Source: Gerris lacustris (taxonomy: Eukaryota; Arthropoda; Insecta; Hemiptera; Gerridae). Taken from it: a DNA stretch of 64,000 bases. Below, one piece after another: positions 55,340 to 64,000 of the stretch; the first letter of the stretch is position 1; every line of letters begins with the position of its first letter. Below the pieces are notes generated by a model, which was given only the letters and a program-made list of their open reading frames with translations, did not search any database and was not told where the DNA came from. Both the position numbers and the translations under genes were made by a program. The stretch lies in assembly GCA_951217055.1 (NCBI GenBank), contig OX578285.1:60051102-60115101 (forward strand), read 5' to 3'.

Positions 55340-55957
55340 ATTCCATGGGTCAGTTCTATAATAACAGATTACTAATATGATTAATAAATAGCGCAATAAT
55401 TAATATTAGAATCAAACGGATCAGGTGAATAGTAATATTTGTATGGATCTAGCCCCAGATGTCTCAAATACCTGGGACGCGGTTAAAAATAAACTATATT
55501 TCATGTGTATAATAATTTTATTGAGTATACAAATTATATTTTGCTTATATATATATAAATACACTTGCGTTGTGTTACAAGTTCTTAAAAGATATGACTA
55601 TTGCCATTTAAAAAAAAATGAAAAATTATTTGTGTTTTTAAATAACTTTAAAAACTTTCCGTGTGTCCCTCTTTTTTTGAATATAGTCTTCTTTTGTGTG
55701 GGTCGTAGAGGGTTGAATGTTATAAACAAACTAAATTGTTTTAAAAATGGCTATATTTCGCCCCTCTCCGGGGCATATTTATGCCTTGTATGTTTGTCAG
55801 TATAGTAAGTTTGTATCCACCATTTTTTGGTATCGTCGTTTTTTTTTAATTTACAAATTTTTCACTTTTTCACTTACTTCCAGAACCTCTGTTCAATAAC
55901 AAATTAACAATAACAATTTTCATTTTTAACTTTTAACAAACACGTAACACGATTATA

Positions 55958-56113
55958 TAAACAGATGAAAAAAACATTTATTAAACTAAAACTAAAACTA
56001 AAAAGGACTAGCGTAAATTATATTTCCATAGCGTAAATTATATAAAAATATAATTTACGCTAGTCCTTTTTAGTTTTAGTTTTAGTTTAATAAATGTTTT
56101 TTTCATCTGTTTA
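55958..56113. mobile_element. Palindromic 156-bp MITE
   Basis: TAAACAGATGAAAAAAACAT... and its inverse ...ATGTTTTTTTCATCTGTTTA form two ~64-bp perfect arms around a short centre containing 'ccatagcgtaaattatat'. Confidence 0.85.
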
Positions 56114-56157
56114 TTGAAGCGAGCGTAAGCGAGCTTCTTACATTCAACGAAATATGC

Positions 56158-56188
<31 letters not shown>

Positions 56189-56854
56189 GTGTAACGTTTA
56201 CGTGTCCGACGATAACTTGAGTAAAAGTTGACCGATTTAGTTGAAATTTGGTATACATCTTTCTTTTACTAATACTCAGGCTAAGTTCGTTGGACAGCGT
56301 GATCCGTCCAAGAGTTCGCGCGCAATGCTCGCGTAAACGTGAGCTTCAAATTTAAAATTAGAATTTCAGGACGGGAAAAAATTCTATCATCACCTATTCG
56401 ATGAGACGAACATTTTTTTCAAATAACATTTTTTAGTAAAACCAACAGCGACACCGCTATGAATTAATAAAGATCGCTAAAACTATTAAAGCGGACCTAA
56501 ACGTTTATAATAGAGAAAACAACCTTTTTACCGATATCTTACGTTCTAACGTAACGATTTTAATAAAACTTCATATACACCATCTAATGCACTATTGAAA
56601 CAGGCATGCAAAATTTGATACATGCAGTAGTTGTGTTGTAGCAAAGAGATACATTTTATAATAATTGAAAAGGAGATGGTGCGGTTAGAGGAATAGTAAG
56701 AATGCAGGGTGGTTCCCCTACTACTAGCCGCTGTACTACTACTATACCCATTATCTATCAACTCATCCTGATTCATGATTATCTATTTCTTCAATATTCA
56801 ATACATATTTATTACTTTACGCTCGCTTCAATGATAGAGCCACGCGATGCCTAG
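56114..56854 (+). mobile_element. HINE/DINE-1-like element (family A), copy 1
   Basis: Subterminal repeat TTGAAGCGAGCGTA at 56114 and its inverse TACGCTCGCTTCAA at 56818-56831; a (GTCT)n run at about 56163-56190; conserved block 'aaaagttgaccgatttagtt'; 3' end GCCACGCGATGCCTAG. Subterminal inverted repeats, GTCY microsatellite and a CTAG 3' end match Helentron-related non-autonomous elements. Confidence 0.8.
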
Positions 56855-57126
56855 TATAATCGTGTTACGTGTTTGTTAAAAGTTAAAAATGAAAATTGTT
56901 ATTGTTAATTTGTTATTGAACAGAGGTTCTGGAAATAAGTGAAAAAGTGAAAAATTTGTAAATTAAAAAAAACGACGCGACGATACCAAAAAATGGTGGA
57001 TACACACTTACTATACTGAAAAATTATATTATCAATGGCTACCTTGATCCTGCATGCCATTGCACAACTTGTCAATATTTTGCTTAAAAGTAGTCATTGC
57101 CATTCTCATTGGAGCATCCAAATGGG

Positions 57127-57347
57127 TTAATCTGTTAATAAAGAAGCTTCACATAAATATGTAGAGTAGAAGGGCAGCATCAATTTCATTGCTTTTACAC
57201 TCAATTGAGAATATTCATCAAGTAGTGGCACCCAAAATGCGTATATATTTTTATTCTGAGATTTTACTAGCTTAAGATGAGTATCAGCTGCAATGTCGAT
57301 CAGTCGTTCTTGTTCTTAAGGGTTAATGAAATTAGATAGAAAGAAGA
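57127..57347 (-). pseudogene. hAT transposase C-terminal fragment
   Basis: On the minus strand: FFLSNFINP, an in-frame stop, then EQERLIDIAADTHLKLV, IYAFWVPLLDEYSQLSVKAM and LMLPFYSTYLCEASLLTD before a stop. The 'FW..L..EY..LS..A...LLPF.TTYLCEA.FS' pattern is the signature of the C-terminal dimerisation region of hAT (ZBED5/SCAND3-like) transposases. It lies inside the element with hAT ends (54582-57585) in the expected orientation. The rest of the transposase is lost. Confidence 0.85.
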
Positions 57348-57671
57348 CCCTGTGTTGAGAGTTAAGAAACTTCCTGGTAGCTCAGCCTCTTGATTCCCGA
57401 TACTCTGTGACGCCTTATCGGATTTATACCTTAGACTAGCCCTGTCTTATTTTATTCGAAATTTAATTTTATTAGCCGTAGATATTTGACTCGATACATT
57501 TAATAATTTTGTTTCTTGGTTGTTTTCTCACTCTTTCCGCGGACCACCAGGAACAGTCCCACGGACCCCAGGTTGAGAATCACTGGCTTAGATAATCATT
57601 ATATTTATATATCTGAAGTGAAAAGTACAAAGGTTTTACATAAAAAAAAAAAAATGTTCTTTTGATTATTC

Positions 57672-58012
57672 GGGTCATTTTCAAATAAAATGTACCTTTA
57701 GGGAAATCAATTTGGCTACTTTATAGAAAATTAACATAAGCCTTAGACATGATAATATTGATTATTCTGACACATCAGGGACTTAGGATGACATTTTAGT
57801 TCAAGAACAGTCAGTTTTCAAATTCATTTACATTATATAAACATATATACATAAAAAATCACATTTTTGACGTAATGAGTGTTACTATCATAAAATAGTA
57901 TATTATGTTACTAGGCTGTGAAGTGAGTTTTTTCTTTACCGCGGCAATTACTTTTTAAAATATTTGCAATTTTTTAAAAAAAAGTAATGAGTGTTACATT
58001 TATTATCTTTTT
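57672..58012 (+). mobile_element. Element T, copy 2 (3'-truncated)
   Basis: Starts with the terminal repeat GGGTCATTTTCAAATAAAAT and follows copy 3 for 340 bases through 'gtaatgagtgttacatttat', then is cut by an inverted SINE tail with a T run. Confidence 0.85.
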
Positions 58013-58075
58013 TTTTTTTAAATCAAATTATAATTATTAACAACTACGGGAAACAACCAGAAAAAAATACACTCA
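58013..58075 (-). repeat. SINE tail, inverted, with poly(A)/(T)
   Basis: 'aaatcaaattataattatta' and 'acgggaaacaaccag' are the reverse complement of the tail of the SINE at 51366-51490. The tRNA-like head is missing. Confidence 0.75.
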
Positions 58076-58560
58076 AAGTCTAGTTCCTATTTACAACTTC
58101 AATTCCGGTTACTGTTTACTACTTTAAGACCGGTTCATCTTCACTACTTAAAGTCTGGTTACTGTTTACAACTTAAAGTCTTGGTCCTGATTACTACTTA
58201 ATGTCTAGTTTCTGATGTTTATTACTTAAAGTCTGGATCCTGTTAACTATTTAAAGTCTACTTCTTGTTTATTATTTAAAGTCTGGTTGCTGTTTACTAC
58301 TTTAAGTCTGGTTCCTGTTAACTATTTAAAGTTTACTTCTTGTTTTACTACTTAAAGTCTGGTTCTTGTTTACTACTTAAAGTCTTGCTCCTGATGTTTA
58401 CTACTCAAAGTCTAGTTCCTGTTTACTACTTAAAGGCTGGATCTTGTTTACTACTTAAAATCTTGTTCTTGTTTACTATTTAAAGTCTGGTTCCTGATGT
58501 TTATTACTCAAAGTATAGTTGCTTTTTACTACCTAATGTGTGGTTCCTGTTTACTACATT
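58076..58560 (+). repeat. ~26-28-bp minisatellite (TTTACTACTTAAAGTCTGGTTCCTG)n
   Basis: About 18 diverged units of 'tactacttaaagtctggttc' with variable spacer 'ctgttt' or 'ctgatgttt'. It begins exactly where the truncated SINE ends. Confidence 0.9.
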
Positions 58561-59073
58561 TAGGAGGCATGGGAAATATTAAAAATTACTAGACGGGTAA
58601 CGGATAAATTGATATTTAGTGCAGGACGGTAAGCATATAACTAAAATCCTTTATTAAGTGTTGTTTCCTTTCTTCCTAGAAAACTTATGAGTGATTAGTA
58701 ATGGTTGATTAGTCACAATACTTATGAAAAGAAAGCTTCTTTGTTTTTATTAAATATTCCCGGATTCAATATTACCACCCCTATTTTCTTAATACATTTT
58801 AATTGAGCAACAAGTAGACAATTATATTTCAATATAGTTATTCGCAAATAAGCATAGTTGTGTGTGAATGTTGAAATGAAGTCACAAAAAATATTTCAAA
58901 CAGGCCAGGTCGCGAAAGTTAAGGGTTGATTTATATTTTAATATAAAAAAAGTATTTAAAATCTAAAGTGTTAGTAAATAACAAATAACGAATATTACAA
59001 GCCTGGAGTTAAGTTTACTTGAAAAGCAGCACCGACTTGTATTTTATATTTGGTTTTATGTAAACCTTTTTAT

Positions 59074-59173
59074 TGTGTGTACATAGGGTCTTATAACAAA
59101 GTATAATATATGGTGTGGTCCTCTTAAAGTTGATTGTATAAAAGCGTTGCAAGCTAACAATCGGCGTTTTATA
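59074..59173 (+). repeat. ~100-bp dispersed repeat, copy at 60097-60193
   Basis: 'agggtcttataacaaagtat' ... 'ttgcaagctaacaat' occurs again about 1.02 kb downstream with roughly 90% identity by eye. Non-coding. Confidence 0.8.
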
Positions 59174-60031
59174 ACCCTGCAATAACAAGTGAGCTTTTTT
59201 TTACAGAGTCCATACCTAGAAACTATTACCGAGTGGATATAAAAAGGGGGTTGAGGGTTGAACCTTAATAATACCGAGAGAGTAAAGAGATGAATAGATA
59301 TATAATATTGGAGAGATAAGGGTGCACTGTGGAGTGTGGAGGCCAAGTGAGTACTAGAGGGTGCCCTAGCCCTATACCTGGCAGAGTAATATGGCGGTTG
59401 CTATTGAGAGAGGGGTGGTCTTGGGGTGGGGTCCGTAGGGAGTGGGGTAATCTCACTCCAATATGGAGGGTGCCTCCTCCCCCTTGTCCTGAACTGTACA
59501 ACCCTAGGGGGGCATATTTTAATATCCCCCCACGGCCATTATGAAGCCAACCAGAAACATCATTGCCTCCCCCCTGAGTTTTTCAGAGAAAAAAAATCCT
59601 TCTTTTATTACATTTTATTCCGACCAATGGCGCCGTAATTCCTTTTTTTGAAATCAACTTTTTCTCATATTTCCCTTCGAGTGCTCTTCTCAAAAAATTT
59701 TCCTTTGACTTTTTTCTCTCCCTCTCTCTGTCGATTCTCAGTAGGAGAAATAAAAAAAGGGAAAACTTTATATTAATTAAACCGCAAGGAGGAAAGGGAA
59801 GGAAATGGAGGAGGGAGTAAAAATGTTTAATAATACCTAAGAGGGATAAAATCACCCTTCATTTTTACAGCTCAAAGATAACCGGTAAAGACCTGTCAAA
59901 GTATAAAAGCAGGTAATATCTCCAGACCCTAATATTATAATTTTTATAAGAGACTTCCTTTTATAAATATAATGTTTTTATAAGTATGCATACATTATTA
60001 TCCCTCATCCTTTCTGTTGTTTCACAAAGAA

Positions 60032-60062
<31 letters not shown>

Positions 60063-60096
60063 CGATAATAATTGGATTTACCTTTGATCGTGTGTT

Positions 60097-60193
60097 GTGT
60101 GTACACAGGGTCTTATAGCAAAGTATAATATAATGTGTGGCTCTCCAAAAGTTGATTGTATAAAAGCATTGCAAGCTAACAATTGGCGTTATA
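60097..60193 (+). repeat. Second copy of the 59074-59173 repeat
   Basis: See the copy at 59074. Preceded by an A tract of about 26 bases (60037-60062). Confidence 0.8.
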
Positions 60194-60379
60194 AACAAAT
60201 AAATAAATAAAATGATGACAATCGTTATTTAAATGCTGGAATTTTTTTTAATCCAAATCAACATTTTTTAAAGAGACAGTCGTATAGGCTAGTGTTTAGC
60301 AATACTCGCAACTCCGCCCCCTTAAACCTAGGTCTAAACACAGAGTATCTGGTGCAGTGGCGTAACAAAGGAACCCGGC

Positions 60380-60399
60380 GCCCCCCCCCCCCCCCCCCC
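60380..60399. repeat. C tract at a decayed element end
   Basis: 'gtgcagtggcgtaacaaagg' followed by 'acccggcgccccc'. The 'agtggcgta' phrase before a C/G tract recurs near 30145 and 32105 (reverse). Confidence 0.6.
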
Positions 60400-60426
60400 G
60401 TAACTTTAGAGAATGCGCCCCTATAA

Positions 60427-61196
60427 TTGAAGCGAGCGTAGCGAGCTTCCTACATTCAACGAAATATGCTCCGTGTCTGTCTGTCTGTCTGTCTGTCAGT
60501 AACGTTCACGCGTGTGACGATAACTTGAGTAAAAGTTGACCGATTTAGTTGAAATTAAGTATACATGTTCCTCTTACCAATACTCAGGCTAAGTTCGTTG
60601 GACAGCGTGATCCGTCCAAGAGTTCGCGCGCAACGCTCGCGTCAACGAGAGGTACAAAAATTAAATTGGAATTTCAGGACGGGAAAAGATTCTATCATCA
60701 TCTATTCGATGAGACGAACATTTTTTTCAACAACATTTTTTACTAAAACCAACAGCGACACCGCTATGACTTAATAAAGATCGCTAAAACTATTAAAGCG
60801 GACCTATAAACGTTTATAGCAGAGAAAACAACCTTTTTACCAATATCTTACGTTCTAACGAAACGATTTTAATAAAACTTCATATACACCATCTAATGCA
60901 CAATTGAAACAGGTATGCAAAATTTCAACTTGATACAAGCAAAATTCTTTGCGTAGTGACGAGATACATTTATAATAATTGTTTAAAAGCTACCGCGGGT
61001 GGTGAAGATTGTTATAGTCGTATAGTGTATAGGTTTGTTTAGGAAGTAAAGCTTTATACCGAGTACCCCCACTCTTCCCTACACTACCCTATTCCACTTA
61101 CCTTCAACTATGACATTCATCATGATTAATAAATTTCAATATTCAGTATTTCATTGCAATACGCTCGCTTCAATGATAGAGCCACGCGATGCCTAG
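60427..61196 (+). mobile_element. HINE/DINE-1-like element (family A), copy 2
   Basis: TTGAAGCGAGCGTA at 60427, (GTCT)n at about 60475-60499, 'aaaagttgaccgatttagtt', inverted TACGCTCGCTTCAA at about 61160-61173 and the 3' end GCCACGCGATGCCTAG followed by T. Colinear with copy 1 along its length. The frames at 60549-60774 are not conserved as protein. Confidence 0.8.
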
Positions 61197-61771
61197 TTTA
61201 CAACATTCACCCCTGCCCCTCTCTTTCGGTCTTCGGGGATAGATGGAGTGTGGATGATGAAATATATTTAATAAACTCAAAATTGCGTTTTGTTTAAAGT
61301 CACAATAGGTATATAGTAGACATAGCATATGAAAATACTTTGTCATATGCTTATTGATATTGTATTTAAATCCTATAATATCTATTATTGATTTATTTTG
61401 AAACATATTAAAATAGACTGCCAATTGGTGTAGCACGTAGCTTCTTCTCATTCTATCCACGTACTTTATTGATTTTATGCGTTTACAAGCCATTATTGTC
61501 TAATTGGTTTAATTGTTTCCCCTGTTTTTTTTTTTGTCAAAATTGTTTTGATTTTTTACACGAATTAAAGTATCAATTTAGCAAAAGTTAAAGAGCGCAG
61601 ACGGTTCAAATTAATCTGGGGCTATCTGCGGGTTACTTTTGATAGACTATAAAAGTTTCATTAAAATCAGGTAAGCACTTTTGAAGACCGACAGAGAGAC
61701 ACGGAACCAAAAATGTTCCCTGATGTCTGAAACGGATTTCTGTCTTGAAATTTTTGAAATCAGAGACACAA

Positions 61772-62095
61772 AAATGTTTGGTTCTTCAGAACGATAACGT
61801 AGCTTCCGTTACCTTCGGTAAGCTCGGAAGCAAACAAATGTTTGGTTCTTCAGAACGATAACGTAGCTTCCGTTACCTTCGGTAAGCTCGGAAGCAAACA
61901 AATGTTTGGTTCTTCAGAACGATAACGTAGCTTCCGTTACCTTCGGTAAGCTCGCAAGCAAACAAATGTTTGGTTCTTCAGAACGATAACGTAGCTTCCG
62001 TTACCTTCGGTAAGCTCGCAAGCAAACAAATGTTTGGTTCTTCAGAACGATAACGTAGCTTCCGTTACCTTCGGTAAGCTCGCAAGCAAACAAAT
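61772..62095 (+). repeat. 64-bp tandem repeat, 5 units
   Basis: 'gtttggttcttcagaacg' at 61776, 61840, 61904, 61968 and 62032: exact 64-base steps. Each unit contains the imperfect hairpin GCTTCCGTTACC...GGTAAGCTCGGAAGC. The units are nearly identical. Confidence 0.95.
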
Positions 62096-62588
62096 ATTTT
62101 AAATATATATTTTCGATTTTCAACAATATCAGATTTATTTTCATACTTATCTCGAAAACTAGATGTTTTTCGGAAAATTACCTACAACTATAGATTCTTA
62201 TTTAAATGGACCACAAGTTTTATGGACAATAAATTTTAATCAAAGTCGTCAGAACGTATCGAGAAATAATTTTTTCAGAGTTTTTTTTGTGGGTTGCGAC
62301 CATAAATTTGGAGCTAATATTCATTACTCCATGATATTCTGAACATGTAAGCTTATGTGAACTTTTTTGCTCCAAATAAACTGTAGAGACACAGCTTTCG
62401 ATATTGTGATCTGAAATAGATACACCCTGTGTATAATACATATATAAGAAAGTAAAAACTTACAAGAAGAAAGTCAAAACTAATAAAATCAGCACTTATA
62501 ACATAATATTAGTAAAAATAATAAAACTAGTAAAAAAATGCCACTGAGTTATGAACTCTAAATTATAATTTTCCTAACTCTGATTTAT

Positions 62589-64000
62589 GGGTCATTTTCT
62601 AATAAAATGTACCTTCAGGGAAATCAATTTGGCTACTTTATAGAAAATTAAAATAAGCCTTAGACATGATACTATTGATTATTCTGATACATCAGGGACT
62701 TAGGATACCATTTTCGTTCAAGAACAGTCAGTTTTCAAATTCATTTACAAATATACATAAAAAAATCACATTTTTGTCGTAATGAGTGTTACTATCATAA
62801 AAAGTATTTTTTTTAGATTTTGTTACTCTGTTTTTATGAAACGTTACTAAATTGTATATATGACGTAAATATTCTATTTCATCCTACCAGAAATATTTGC
62901 AATTTTTAAAAAAAGTAATGAGTGTTACATTTATTATCTTTTAATGTTTCCTCAAAGCTTCAAAAATGTAAAGGATACGTTTTCAGTGCATTGTAATAAA
63001 AGTTTTTATTTTAAACAAGAAGAAGAAATAATTTTCCTTTATTAAAAAAATAGTTGGACACGGCTACCCACAAGAATTTGTTTTTATTCAAGTAACACTC
63101 ATTACATTATGGTAACACTCATTACACATTTATATATTGGACCTAGAAAAAATTAAATTTTAACACAAACTTTAAATATTAAACTTTTATTTACAATTTT
63201 ATTTTTACATGCGGAAAATTTATTTTTTGTAAAAACATTAAACTCAATCATTTTTTTAAGTTTAAAATATACAGTATTGTAGAACAAACAGTATAGTAAC
63301 ACTCATTACAGGCAACACTCATTACATATTTAACTTAAAAAAATCTTTCCTCAGAAACTATGTTTCTTATTTAAACCAATTTAATGTGTACTGATTATAA
63401 TAATTAATAACTACTAAATCATATTAATAACATAAATAAATGTTGATTACAACTACAAAGTATGATAGTAACACTCATTACAATGAATAAAAATACTCAC
63501 CATTTTTTTAGTGAAATATAAATTGTAGAGAAGAATAAAGTGCTATCAATCCAAAAAGTCGTTGGTTACTAAGTTAAATGTCTTCTTAACATAAACAAAC
63601 CCTAATCTCTCCTTCTTTCTTTCATACTCTAATTCTGCCAACTCTTATCAGTAACACTCATTACTCATTACTAAACCCTTGGGACATATATATATAAATA
63701 TATTTGTTTCGTTTTGTACTAAAGTTTTATTTTTTTCCTATCCCATTTATATAAACTTGGATATTTTATTGGTTAAAAAAAAAAATATATATATAATAAA
63801 AATAAACTTATGAAAAAAATGAATAAAAATCACATTACATGTTATCAAAACTACTGTGGGACGTAACACTCATTACAATTTTTAACATTAAAATTTTTTG
63901 AAGCAAGAAATTTTCACCTTATAAGCCATAAAATGACCCTGATTAACCCAATCAGACAGACATCTGACAGACATCTGATCAAAAAACCTAAAGGTTTTTT
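62589..64000 (+). mobile_element. Element T, copy 3 (runs off the window)
   Basis: Starts GGGTCATTTTCTAATAAAATG. It is the most complete copy at its 5' side, lacking only the last ~95 bases expected from copy 1. GTAACACTCATTAC-type motifs recur in both orientations (for example near 62780, 62924, 63092, 63112, 63297, 63468, 63652, 63862). Confidence 0.85.

Larger units (their letters stand above)
55798..57018. mobile_element. Foldback element with ~160-bp arms around two further insertions
   Basis: The left arm 55798-55957 (CAGTATAGTAAG...CGTAACACGATTATA) and right arm 56855-57018 are inverted copies with few differences. Everything between (a palindromic MITE and a HINE) sits exactly at the centre of symmetry. 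Confidence 0.85.
54582..57585 (-). mobile_element. 3.0-kb hAT element containing nested insertions
   Basis: Termini CAGTGTTTCCCAAG and TTGAGAATCACTG (hAT/ZBED-type ends with internal 'cgcggacc') and a perfect 8-bp duplication GCTTAGAT (54574-54581, 57586-57593). It carries a transposase remnant (57127-57347), hairpin element copy 4 (54761-55339) and the foldback complex 55798-57018. Confidence 0.9.

Overview
The window looks like eukaryotic, probably insect, genomic DNA. It is AT-rich, has long introns with GT-AG borders, and carries (TA)n microsatellites. It is dense in mobile elements typical of arthropods: mariner-type, hAT, piggyBac, pogo/Tigger-like, Helentron/HINE-like, BEL/Pao and tRNA-headed SINE remains. 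No bacterial operon, rRNA cluster or CRISPR array is visible. I cannot name the species.

Only one conserved host gene is supported: a CD36-family class B scavenger receptor on the + strand. Nine exons (12167-24081) join in frame into 471 codons, running from the first membrane segment through the cysteine-bearing ectodomain to the C-terminal membrane segment and stop. A plausible upstream start exon (11979-12069) would give about 502 aa, normal for the family. The gene looks intact, but its introns are crowded with elements. Intron 15065-16368 has a foldback MITE. Intron 16514-21145 has a 240-bp MITE and a head-to-tail pair of near-identical GC-rich elements. Intron 21265-23629 has a hairpin element interrupted by an hAT element with a perfect 8-bp target duplication.

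Layout. 1-11978: microsatellites, an inverted-repeat element, a 94-bp tandem array, HINE-like copies, a TA-flanked 1.2-kb element with a reiterated internal motif, and the first copy of a 579-bp hairpin/ORF element. 11979-24600: the CD36 gene. 24600-32100: mariner helix-turn-helix fragment, internally deleted piggyBac element, 276-bp triplication, foldback element, 62-bp satellite with higher-order structure. 32100-41000: two internally deleted mariner-type elements with transposase C-termini, a nested pogo-like composite, HINE, a poly(T)-punctuated tandem array, a Tigger-like MITE. 41000-48800: mostly featureless, apart from an hAT element whose target duplication was split by a second element. 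48800-51200: decayed BEL/Pao retrotransposon. 51200-64000: SINE, three copies of an element carrying a GTAATGAGTGTTAC motif, a 3-kb hAT copy holding several nested insertions, minisatellites and two HINE elements.

The best candidate for an undescribed system is the four-copy family at 9451, 21991, 35430 and 54761. Each copy has an inverted repeat TTTATCTACGATTG, a short N-terminal reading frame that I think (inference only) comes from a tyrosine-recombinase-like protein, and an asymmetric ~134-bp imperfect palindrome outside one inverted repeat. Three copies also keep a compact 56-bp hairpin. Second is the 2.74-kb GC-rich element at 18227-20967, with a fused deletion derivative immediately upstream.
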